A stretch of 8,212 nt of DNA from assembly GCA_934279105.1 (NCBI GenBank), contig CAKQWR010000088.1, positions 1 to 8,212 of the forward strand, given 5' to 3'. The notes beneath the pieces are model-generated. The model was given only the letters and a program-made list of their open reading frames with translations. It was not told where the DNA came from and did no database searches. Below are positions 1 through 6,033 of this stretch, one piece after another. Position numbers and translations under genes: made by a program. Position 1 is the first letter of the stretch. Each line of letters starts with the position of its first letter. Source of the DNA: an uncultured Oribacterium sp. (GTDB lineage: Bacteria; Bacillota; Clostridia; Lachnospirales; Lachnospiraceae).

Positions 1-1402
1 TGAAGTAAACCTTAGATGGGGTACGGAACCAGAGCATATTTTCTCTCCTCTCTGCAACAGTCTTATAGTTCAGCAGGTGCTTCACGCCAACGTTCTCGGA
101 AACAGAGTTTCCGCCGTAGGTGCCGCAGCCCAGTGTCAGAGATGGAGCGAGCTTGAAGTTGTAGAGATCACCGATGCCACCCTGGGAAGACGGTGTATTG
201 AGGAGGATACGGCAAGCGTGCATGATGTGTGCATGCTTTGCGATCTTCTCCTTCTCACGCAGATCGATAAAGATCGAAGCAGTGTGTCCAGGACCGCCAT
301 CCATCAGAAGCTTCTCGCAGTTTACAAGCGCTGCGTCGAAGTCCTTTACCTTATACATACCAAGAACCGGAGCGAGCTTCTCATGTGCAAACGGCTCTTC
401 CTTCGTATTATCCGTTACCTCAGCAACCAGAAGCTTCTTTGTATGAGGAATTTCGATACCACACATCTCAGCGATCTTCCATGCTGGCTGACCAACGATC
501 TTTGCGTTCATGGAGCCGTTGATGATGATAACCTTACCAACCTTCTCCTTCTCCTCCTTGTTCAGGAAGTACGCACCTCTGTACTCGAATTCCTTCTTTA
601 CCTTATCATAGATGTCTGCGATTACCGTGCAGGACTGCTCAGAAGCACAGATCATACCATTATCGAAGGTCTTCGAATGAAGAATGGAAGAAACCGCCAT
701 CTGAATGTCTGCAGTAGAATCAATGATACAAGGGTTGTTACCTGCACCTACACCAAGCGCCGGAGTACCGGAGCTGTATGCTGCATTGACCATGCCAGGA
801 CCACCGGTTGCGAGAATCACGTCTGCATCGCGCATAATCTCATCGGTCATCTCAAGAGACGGCTCATCGATCCAGCCGATGATATTCTCCGGAGCGCCAG
901 CCTTTACAGCTGCATCAAGAACGATCTTCGCTGCATACGTAGTACACTTCTTCGCTCTTGGGTGCGGGCTGATGATGATACCATTTCTGGTCTTCAGACA
1001 GATCAGGGTCTTAAAAATAGCCGTCGATGTCGGGTTTGTCGTCGGAATAACCGCAGCAACGAGACCCATCGGCTCTGCAAGTGTCTTGGTTCCGAATGCC
1101 GGATCCTCCGCGATGACACCACAGGTCTTGGTATCCTTATACTTATTGTAGATGTACTCAGCTGCATAGTTGTTCTTGATGACCTTATCCTCAACAAGAC
1201 CCATGCCGGTCTCTTCAACCGCCATCTGTGCAAGCGGAATACGCATCTGGTTTGCAGCGGTAGCCGCCGCGTTAAAAATCTTATCTACCTGCTCCTGTGT
1301 GAAGTTTGAAAACTTCTCCTGTGCTTCTCTGACAACCGCAATCTTCGCCTGCAGAGAATCCATGTCCTTAACAATCTCCGGATTCTTTAATTCCTTACTC
1401 AT
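1..1402 (-). CDS. adhE: Bifunctional acetaldehyde-CoA/alcohol dehydrogenase AdhE, N-terminal part (3' end beyond window)
   Basis: The visible 467 residues form the CoA-acylating acetaldehyde dehydrogenase half of AdhE, which reduces acetyl-CoA to acetaldehyde with NADH; the missing iron-dependent half would reduce acetaldehyde to ethanol. Seen: a proline/asparagine-rich active-site strand (IPTTNPTSTAIFK, about 119-131), the GGPGMV nucleotide-binding region (200-205), the GVGAGNNP motif (217-224), and the catalytic cysteine C252 in GMICASEQ. The last residues (MLWFRTPSKVYF) match the linker that precedes the alcohol dehydrogenase domain in fused AdhE proteins, so this is more likely the ~870-residue fusion than a stand-alone aldehyde dehydrogenase. 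No frameshift was found over the 467 codons. The ATG at 1402-1400 follows AAGGAG with a 7-nt gap. AdhE usually forms cytoplasmic spirosome filaments (family knowledge). A strong promoter and Rex-like sites lie upstream. The identity is secure; only the length is inferred. Confidence 0.93.
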   Translation of the reverse strand, partial: MSKELKNPEIVKDMDSLQAKIAVVREAQEKFSNFTQEQVDKIFNAAATAANQMRIPLAQMAVEETGMGLVEDKVIKNNYAAEYIYNKYKDTKTCGVIAEDPAFGTKTLAEPMGLVAAVIPTTNPTSTAIFKTLICLKTRNGIIISPHPRAKKCTTYAAKIVLDAAVKAGAPENIIGWIDEPSLEMTDEIMRDADVILATGGPGMVNAAYSSGTPALGVGAGNNPCIIDSTADIQMAVSSILHSKTFDNGMICASEQSCTVIADIYDKVKKEFEYRGAYFLNKEEKEKVGKVIIINGSMNAKIVGQPAWKIAEMCGIEIPHTKKLLVAEVTDNTKEEPFAHEKLAPVLGMYKVKDFDAALVNCEKLLMDGGPGHTASIFIDLREKEKIAKHAHIMHACRILLNTPSSQGGIGDLYNFKLAPSLTLGCGTYGGNSVSENVGVKHLLNYKTVAERRENMLWFRTPSKVYF

Positions 1403-1449
1403 CTGTGATCTCCTTTTTGTGGCAACAACAATGGATCAAATCTATCGGC

Positions 1450-1485
1450 GATTGACAAATAATTATCGTTAATTAATTATCAATC
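1450..1485 (-). repeat. Imperfect inverted repeat at the 5' end of the adhE transcript
   Basis: The arms at 1450-1465 and 1470-1485 (plus strand) are complementary at 14 of 16 positions around a 4-nt centre. In RNA this would fold into an AT-rich stem-loop starting within a few bases of the predicted adhE transcription start. It may simply reflect overlapping palindromic operators. It may also be a 5'-end stabilising hairpin. Confidence 0.55.
1466..1483 (-). promoter_or_regulatory. Second candidate Rex operator, just downstream of the adhE start site
   Basis: The minus strand reads TTGATAATTAATTAACGA, matching 12 of 14 specified positions of the Rex consensus TTGTTAANNNNTTAACAA. It shares the core GTTAATTAATT-TCAA (plus strand) with the upstream site, so the two are direct repeats whose starts lie 42 bp apart, i.e. 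about four helical turns and hence on the same DNA face. It begins about 7 bp after the predicted transcription start, where a repressor would act as a roadblock. A poorer relative (9/14) adjoins it at 1452-1469. Confidence 0.58.
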
Positions 1486-1496
1486 GAACTATATGT

Positions 1497-1525
1497 AGTA
1501 TACATACCTGTTAATTAATTGTCAA
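1497..1525 (-). promoter_or_regulatory. adhE promoter, near-consensus sigma70-type
   Basis: Reading the minus strand, TTGACA (1525-1520) is a perfect -35 box. It is followed by a 17-bp spacer and TATACT (1502-1497), a 5/6 match to TATAAT. The predicted transcription start is near 1490, giving a leader of roughly 88 nt before the adhE ATG. The surrounding DNA is very AT-rich, unlike the flanking genes. Promoter strength this close to consensus fits a gene that needs a repressor to be kept off. Confidence 0.8.
1508..1525 (-). promoter_or_regulatory. Candidate Rex operator overlapping the adhE -35 box
   Basis: The minus strand reads TTGACAATTAATTAACAG. Against the Firmicute Rex consensus TTGTTAANNNNTTAACAA this matches 11 of the 14 specified positions. 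It starts at the -35 hexamer and covers most of the spacer, so a bound repressor would block RNA polymerase. Rex is the NADH/NAD+-sensing repressor known to control adhE in many Firmicutes. The assignment rests on motif match plus position; no rex gene is visible in the window. Confidence 0.6.
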
Positions 1526-1558
1526 TTCGTTTTTCGAATTGTACTTCATCGCGTACAA
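1523..1558. repeat. Two small adjacent inverted repeats between the permease stop and the adhE promoter
   Basis: CAATTCG (1523-1529) and CGAATTG (1535-1541) form a perfect 7-bp inverted repeat around five T residues. TTGTAC (1539-1544) and GTACAA (1553-1558) form a 6-bp inverted repeat with an 8-nt centre. They overlap by three bases and the first overlaps the adhE -35 box. They are the only hairpins close behind the permease stop that could serve as its terminator. Neither has a U-tract in the minus-strand direction, so termination is uncertain. Confidence 0.4.
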
Positions 1559-1597
1559 AACGAGGATCACAAAGGCGGAGTGCCCGTCTTCATCCGC

Positions 1598-2878
1598 TCA
1601 CGCCCAGAACGCCCAGATGAAACCGTAGCCGGTGAGTACTGCCGCGAGCGTGAACGGCAGTCCGATCTTCATAAAGTCGCCGAAGGACACATCGTAGCCG
1701 CCTGCTTTCAGCATACCGACGGCCGTGATATTCGCACTGGCACCGATCGGTGTGATGTTTCCACCGAGCGTTGCACCGGTGAGCAGACCAAAATACAGAA
1801 GATATGGTTCGATGCCGAGCAGCTGACAGATCCCCGTGATGATCGGCAGCATCGTCGCAACATACGGAATATTATCGATGAACGCAGAGAACAGCACCGA
1901 TCCCCAGACGATGATCGTATAGAGTGCGAAGATGTTGTTGCCACCAGCACGCACGATCATATCCACCGCCGCATCGATGAGTCCGACATCGGTGATTCCG
2001 CGAATAACGATAAACAGACCGGCGAGGATCAGCAGCGTATCCGCATCCACTGACGCAATCGCATGCTTCAAATTCAGATGGCTCCGATTCCGCGCATAAT
2101 CATAAATCATACAGATCGCCGCGATCGTCATACAGATGATGCCGTTGATCATATCCGGTGTATTCGGGATGAAGGATGCGATGATGAGACATACGACGAT
2201 GCCACAGAGGGCGATCGTCGGAAAATAATCCGTCACCACGGTCTTCTCGTTCGCCTCGACCGGCTGACGATATTTATGGAAGAGAAAGATCATCACCGGC
2301 ACCGTCATCAGTGCACCGAGCTCGACCGACCAGAAAATACCCGGACGGCCATGCATCCAGAAGAACTCCATGAAGTTCATGTTCGCATAATCGCCGAGCA
2401 TGATGGAGGTAGTATCACCGACAAGCGTCGCCGCTCCCTGCAGATTCGAAGAAACCGCAATGGAAAGAATCATCGACACCGGCGAGATGTCAAGCTTCTT
2501 ACATACCGCGAGCGCAACCGGTGCAATCATAAGCACCGTGGCGACATTGTCGATAAACGCCGACACCGCACCCGCGAACAGAGACATAAGGATGATGACC
2601 CACATGACATTTGCGCACTTATCAAGGATGATATCTGCAAGCAGGTTCGGCATCTTCGATTCGATGAAGAACCAGACGACGAGCATCGTACCACCGATCA
2701 TCATAAGAACATTCCAGTTGATGACCGAAAGAATATACAGCGGGTTCGCTTTCAGGATACCGATGGCCATAAAAGCAAGTGCGACACCCCAGATGGCATA
2801 CAGCTTCCAGTTCGGCTTCGCAATCATAATCACATACATAAGAATAAACAGGATGAATGCAATCGCTCGTAAATCCAT
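1598..2878 (-). CDS. ArsB/NhaD-type permease of the ion transporter superfamily
   Basis: A 426-residue polytopic membrane protein with about 10-12 hydrophobic segments. It has the internal two-fold repeat of the ion transporter superfamily: SAFIDNVATVLMIAP (106-120) is mirrored by SAFIDNIPYVATMLP (331-345), and TLVGDTTSIMLG (151-162) is mirrored by the strong signature GGNITPIGASAN (372-383). These paired re-entrant-loop motifs are typical of ArsB arsenite pumps, NhaD Na+/H+ antiporters and P-protein/YbiR-like relatives. The substrate cannot be decided from sequence, and no arsR or arsC is nearby to favour arsenite. The start at 2878 is chosen because GAGGAG lies 8 nt upstream; an in-frame ATG 12 codons earlier, at 2914, sits inside a hairpin and has no such site. 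The gene lies 163 nt after murA behind a hairpin-rich leader and ends 195 nt before adhE. Confidence 0.85.
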   Translation of the reverse strand: MDLRAIAFILFILMYVIMIAKPNWKLYAIWGVALAFMAIGILKANPLYILSVINWNVLMMIGGTMLVVWFFIESKMPNLLADIILDKCANVMWVIILMSLFAGAVSAFIDNVATVLMIAPVALAVCKKLDISPVSMILSIAVSSNLQGAATLVGDTTSIMLGDYANMNFMEFFWMHGRPGIFWSVELGALMTVPVMIFLFHKYRQPVEANEKTVVTDYFPTIALCGIVVCLIIASFIPNTPDMINGIICMTIAAICMIYDYARNRSHLNLKHAIASVDADTLLILAGLFIVIRGITDVGLIDAAVDMIVRAGGNNIFALYTIIVWGSVLFSAFIDNIPYVATMLPIITGICQLLGIEPYLLYFGLLTGATLGGNITPIGASANITAVGMLKAGGYDVSFGDFMKIGLPFTLAAVLTGYGFIWAFWA

Positions 2879-2902
2879 AATGATTTCTCCTCTTAAATCT
2901 AC

Positions 2903-2941
2903 AAAAGACAGCATCGAATCATGGACTCAACACTGTCTTTT
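2903..2941 (-). terminator. Long hairpin between murA and the permease: terminator or attenuator
   Basis: AAAAGACAG (2903-2911) and CTGTCTTTT (2933-2941) are a perfect 9-bp inverted repeat. In minus-strand RNA the stem continues through two G-U pairs and four more pairs (UUGA with UCGA), giving about 15 bp around a 9-nt loop. The descending arm ends in UCUUUU followed by G, a short U-tract. It lies about 100 nt after the murA stop but only 11 nt before the permease GAGGAG, leaving no room for a promoter after it. It therefore either terminates murA transcripts partially or attenuates the permease. The plus strand also ends in CTGTCTTTTC, so it could act in both directions. Confidence 0.6.
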
Positions 2942-2957
2942 CATATAACAAGCTGTG

Positions 2958-2995
2958 TCGCCTGCACGGCGATGTTATTTCAGACCATGCTGAAA
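2958..2995 (-). repeat. Two small hairpins in the murA-permease spacer
   Basis: TCGCC (2958-2962) with GGCGA (2968-2972) gives a 5-bp stem and 5-nt loop. TTTCAG (2978-2983) with CTGAAA (2990-2995) gives a 6-bp stem and 6-nt loop. Together with the larger hairpin at 2903-2941 they make three successive stem-loops in minus-strand RNA between the murA stop and the permease start. No known riboswitch consensus was recognised in them. Confidence 0.5.
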
Positions 2996-3006
2996 ACAGA
3001 TTTTCA

Positions 3007-3034
3007 TTCTACACAAGCTATATAATTTGTCTCT
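3007..3034 (-). promoter_or_regulatory. Possible promoter for the permease
   Basis: On the minus strand, GAGACA (3034-3029, 4/6 to TTGACA), a 16-bp spacer and TAGAAT (3012-3007, 5/6 to TATAAT) lie just behind the murA stop. The start would be near 3000, giving a leader of about 120 nt that contains all three spacer hairpins. The match is moderate and the AT-rich context raises the chance of coincidence. Read-through from murA is the alternative. Confidence 0.35.
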
Positions 3035-3041
3035 TTCTTCC

Positions 3042-4337
3042 TCAGCCGATCTTCAGGCGAAACTTCTGCGCATCGCGGTCGGTATCCACCAGCTCGATCT
3101 GTGCACCGAGTGCCTGCAGCTTCTGTTCGAAGTGCTCGTAACCACGCTGGATATAGACGATGTCACGGACCGTCGTGATACCATCTGCGGCGAGACCGGC
3201 GATGACGAGAGCGGCACCCGCACGGAGATCGAGTGCATTGACACTGGCACCCGTAAAGTGATCCACACCATCGATGACGGAGACATTGCCCTCTACCTTG
3301 ATATTTGAGCCCATACGTGCGAGCTCATCGACATACTTGAAACGGTTCTCGAAGATGGATTCCGTAACCACAGAAGTACCGCTGGCCAGCGCCAGGGTGA
3401 CGGACATCTGCGGCTGCATATCGGTCGGGAAGCCTGGATACGGCAGTGTCTTCACATCGGTCGGATGCTGTACCGGCGCACCGACGACGCGGACAGCCTC
3501 ATCATACTCATATACAGTGTTGCCCATCTCGAGCAGCTTCGCAGTGATGGACTCGAGGTGCTTCGGGATGACGTTCTTAATCATGATGTCACCACGGGTT
3601 GCGGCCGCGGCACACATAAAGGTGCCTGCTTCGATCTGATCCGGGATAACCGCATAGGTCGTGCCATGCAGGCGACGTACACCACGAATACGAATCGTAT
3701 CGGTACCGGCGCCCTTGATATTCGCGCCCATCGAGTTCAGGAAGTTCGCAACATCGACGATGTGCGGCTCCTTCGCTACGTTTTCTACGATGGTTCTCCC
3801 TTCTGCGAGCGCGGCAGCCAGCATGATGTTGATGGTTGCGCCGACGGAAACGACGTCGAGGTAGATGTGCGAGGCATGAAGTCCCTCGGAGGCATCGGCC
3901 TGTACGCAGCCATTTTTGATCTCCACCTTCGCACCGAGGGCACGGAAGCCCTTGATGTGCTGGTCGATCGGACGGGAACCGATGGCACAGCCGCCCGGAA
4001 GCGGAACGTTCGCCATATGGTGCTTGCCCAGCAGTGAGCCGATAAAATAGTAGGACGCCCGGATCTTCCGGATGTACTCATCGTCGATGGATACGCTCTT
4101 CACATTTGCAGAGCTGATTTTCGCTGTATGGCGATCGATACGCTCGACAACCGCGCCGATCTCCTTCAGTGCCTCGAGCATAACGTTAATGTCACGCACG
4201 TCCGGCAAATTCTCTATCACAACATCTTCATCTGTTAAAAGTGCGCCCGCGATGATGCCCAGAGCGGCATTCTTCGCCCCGCCAATCACGACTTCGCCGC
4301 GAAGTGGGGTGCCACCTTTCATGATAAACTGTTCCAT
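3042..4337 (-). CDS. murA: UDP-N-acetylglucosamine 1-carboxyvinyltransferase (MurA)
   Basis: This cytoplasmic enzyme transfers enolpyruvate from phosphoenolpyruvate to UDP-GlcNAc, the first committed step of peptidoglycan precursor synthesis. The 431 residues are a full-length EPSP-synthase-like double domain. Visible landmarks are K22-N23 in GGAKNAAL, R93 in the RAS motif, the mobile loop LPGGCAIGSRPIDQH with catalytic C117, D306 in PGFPTDMQPQ, and R398 in the QRGYEH segment near the C-terminus. Because C117 is a cysteine and not aspartate, the enzyme should be fosfomycin-sensitive by family knowledge. Firmicutes often carry two paralogues (murA and murZ types), and sequence alone does not say which this is. 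The ATG at 4337 follows AGGAG with a short 4-nt gap. It has its own promoter about 70 nt upstream, so it is probably not part of the DHHW operon. Confidence 0.96.
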   Translation of the reverse strand: MEQFIMKGGTPLRGEVVIGGAKNAALGIIAGALLTDEDVVIENLPDVRDINVMLEALKEIGAVVERIDRHTAKISSANVKSVSIDDEYIRKIRASYYFIGSLLGKHHMANVPLPGGCAIGSRPIDQHIKGFRALGAKVEIKNGCVQADASEGLHASHIYLDVVSVGATINIMLAAALAEGRTIVENVAKEPHIVDVANFLNSMGANIKGAGTDTIRIRGVRRLHGTTYAVIPDQIEAGTFMCAAAATRGDIMIKNVIPKHLESITAKLLEMGNTVYEYDEAVRVVGAPVQHPTDVKTLPYPGFPTDMQPQMSVTLALASGTSVVTESIFENRFKYVDELARMGSNIKVEGNVSVIDGVDHFTGASVNALDLRAGAALVIAGLAADGITTVRDIVYIQRGYEHFEQKLQALGAQIELVDTDRDAQKFRLKIG

Positions 4338-4405
4338 ATATCTCCTATAAGCTTCCTATGCACAGAGCAAAGAAACCGCATTATTCAGACTACTAAATCT
4401 TATAA

Positions 4406-4434
4406 ATTATAAGTGAGTGCACGCGCTTTTGCAA
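4406..4434 (-). promoter_or_regulatory. murA promoter, with a palindrome over the -10 box
   Basis: Minus-strand TTGCAA (4434-4429, 4/6), a 17-bp spacer and a perfect TATAAT (4411-4406) predict a start near 4399 and a leader of about 60 nt. The -10 box sits inside a perfect palindrome, CTTATAA-A-TTATAAG (4399-4413, plus strand). The -35 box forms the loop side of a 5-bp inverted repeat CGCTT/AAGCG (4424-4437). Both palindromes could be operator-like, or by-products of promoter sequence. The segment 4338-4474 holds no gene, and no convincing terminator for the preceding operon was found in it. Confidence 0.65.
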
Positions 4435-4474
4435 GCGTTTGTACTTTTTGCTTCTGCTGCCAGCCTTCCGGCGC

Positions 4475-5926
4475 TCACCCGAGCAGTTCGAGCATCATCC
4501 CGGACGCACGCTCGCTGAGTGCCATCGCATTATTTAAGAAAATGATGTCCTGAATACCATACTCCTCGATCATCTTCGCGAGATTTCCATCGAAATGACG
4601 ATAATCAACGACATAGACATTCTCATAGTGATCCACCAGGTACGGAGCGAAGGCATTGCCATACGATTCCTTGATGAGGACGCAGGCAGAACCATCGCTG
4701 CGATGTGGATTATGAATCACCGTCAGCGGATTGTCACCATGGATGAAGGCGGTGTACTTGTCACCGGCGTTCGATTTTGTGACGTCATTGATGACCTTCG
4801 CGTGCCCCTGCTCGCCGAGCTGGTTGATGTACTCCATCTCGTTCGTCGCCATCGGCACCCAGGCCTCCACGGTATCCGGATTCTGCTTCAGCGCTTCGGA
4901 ACGATTCGTCGAGAAATAGAAGGTGCCATAAAATCCATCGTAGCTTTCTTTCTGATACTCTCGAAGGCTGTGCGGCTCGATGCCCTTCGCATCGCAGAAA
5001 CGCATGTAGGCATAGTATGCCCCGAGTCCGGTCCAGTGGTGATCGGTGTGGAAATAAATATACTCGTTCTTATGCTGCAGAAGCGTGTCGAACACAGAAA
5101 CCTTGCGGACTTCCGGGTCGATCATGCTGTAAATATAATTGAACGCATCCTGCATATTGCTCGAGCCGAGCGCTGCCTGCGTGCTGCTGTCGAGCTCGAC
5201 GCCGAAGCTGTTCGGTACGAGGATATCGTAGACCTCACACTCCGGGAAGCGTGCCTTGTATGTATTGATCATGGATGCGTACTTCACTGCACCGCCCTGA
5301 TTATAATAGTAGATTTCGTAACCACGATGATTCGTGACATAGATGTTGCCGGCCTGCTCACCGTTTACCTCGGCCTTCTCGGCTTTCTTTTCCTTCAGTG
5401 TTCCATCCTCGTTCGTCTCCACCAGCGTGGCATACTGGCTGAGTGCTTCGGCCGCTGACTTGTCCTGCGAAAGAGATGATGGCGTGGCAGAAGCATTGGC
5501 CTCATCAACAGCACCTTCCGACTCCTCCGCGGCGAGGGTCATAACCGGCGCAAGCGACTCCGCGGTTTCCGGAATCGTATCGGCGACGGTCGTCGACTTG
5601 TTGCCGTAGTAGGACTCACCCTGCGGACCGTAAAAGCTCTCGAGCTTCGCGCCGAGGGAGAGAAGGGTCTCGCGGCATGGGAAGGTGTCGGAGAACCAGG
5701 TCGCGAGGTCCGTGAAGTACGCGCCGGACAGGATCGTCTCCGTGGTTGCGGTCGGGAAGCTCGCGAGGGTGCGCTTCTCCGAGGCTGAGTACGTCGGCCG
5801 GAGCGGCAGGGCGAGGCCAATGCCGAGAAGCAGCACGGCAAGCACCGTTGCGACCATCACGACGACCTGAACGCCACGCGTCTCTTTATGCGGTTTTTCA
5901 TTTTCGTTTTCAGAAACTGGTTTCAT
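4475..5926 (-). CDS. DHHW-family, AlgX/AlgJ-like membrane-anchored SGNH protein
   Basis: A 483-residue protein with a short charged N-terminus, one membrane anchor (about 20-43) and a large extracytoplasmic part. The hallmark FHTDHHWTGLGAYYAY (292-307) defines the DHHW family. D295 and H297 fit the D-x-H-W pair of AlgX/AlgJ-type O-acetyl-transfer SGNH domains, and S421 in LIKESYGN is the likely nucleophile serine. By family knowledge such proteins work with an MBOAT partner, passing acyl groups to an exported polysaccharide; an MBOAT gene lies immediately upstream. Residues about 110-190 are a low-complexity, Ala/Glu/Ser/Lys-rich linker separating the N-terminal part from the catalytic core. 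The ATG at 5926 has only a weak GAAAAG upstream, but in-frame stops leave no earlier start. The glycan substrate is unknown. Confidence 0.86.
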   Translation of the reverse strand: MKPVSENENEKPHKETRGVQVVVMVATVLAVLLLGIGLALPLRPTYSASEKRTLASFPTATTETILSGAYFTDLATWFSDTFPCRETLLSLGAKLESFYGPQGESYYGNKSTTVADTIPETAESLAPVMTLAAEESEGAVDEANASATPSSLSQDKSAAEALSQYATLVETNEDGTLKEKKAEKAEVNGEQAGNIYVTNHRGYEIYYYNQGGAVKYASMINTYKARFPECEVYDILVPNSFGVELDSSTQAALGSSNMQDAFNYIYSMIDPEVRKVSVFDTLLQHKNEYIYFHTDHHWTGLGAYYAYMRFCDAKGIEPHSLREYQKESYDGFYGTFYFSTNRSEALKQNPDTVEAWVPMATNEMEYINQLGEQGHAKVINDVTKSNAGDKYTAFIHGDNPLTVIHNPHRSDGSACVLIKESYGNAFAPYLVDHYENVYVVDYRHFDGNLAKMIEEYGIQDIIFLNNAMALSERASGMMLELLG

Positions 5927-5937
5927 GCTTTTCGATA

Positions 5938-5957
5938 GACCGGCAGCTCAGCCGGTC
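5938..5957 (-). repeat. GC-rich intercistronic hairpin before the DHHW gene
   Basis: GACCGGC (5938-5944) and GCCGGTC (5951-5957) are a perfect 7-bp inverted repeat with a 6-nt loop. It lies in the 107-nt gap between the MBOAT stop and the DHHW start, ending 11 nt before the ATG where a ribosome binding site would be expected. No U-tract follows, so it is unlikely to be a terminator. It may set mRNA stability or translation of the second gene. Confidence 0.6.
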
Positions 5958-6033
5958 GCAGGATGTCATGGACGGGACCGTCGCACTGCTTTCCGTGTGA
6001 TGGACGCTGACGACAGCAGGTCGCCGGATGACA

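Noticed and set aside
77..1309. 410-codon plus-strand open frame opposite adhE
   Set aside because: Its translation has no recognisable domain and is Leu/Arg/Cys-rich nonsense; the opposite strand encodes clear AdhE with the catalytic cysteine.
1466..1525. CRISPR-like direct repeats upstream of adhE
   Set aside because: Only two good copies of an 18-bp AT-rich motif are present, fitting operator sites in a promoter; there is no array and no cas gene.
2063..2872. 269-codon plus-strand open frame opposite the permease
   Set aside because: It is an Arg/His/Asp-rich antisense shadow of a membrane protein, with no ribosome site or domain.
2879..2914. Upstream ATG (2914) as the permease start
   Set aside because: It lies in the arm of the 2903-2941 hairpin without a ribosome site, while the ATG at 2878 has GAGGAG at ideal spacing and begins the first membrane helix.
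2879..3041. A named riboswitch (fluoride, Mn2+, Ni/Co or T-box)
   Set aside because: None of the conserved core sequences I know for these classes is visible; only generic hairpins can be claimed.
4424..4437. Terminator of the MBOAT-DHHW operon
   Set aside because: The 5-bp stem has no U-tract in the minus-strand direction and overlaps the murA -35 box; the T-rich side is on the plus strand, where no gene needs terminating.
4595..5458. 287-codon plus-strand open frame opposite the DHHW gene
   Set aside because: It is an antisense shadow; the minus-strand frame holds the DHHW motif and the serine motif.
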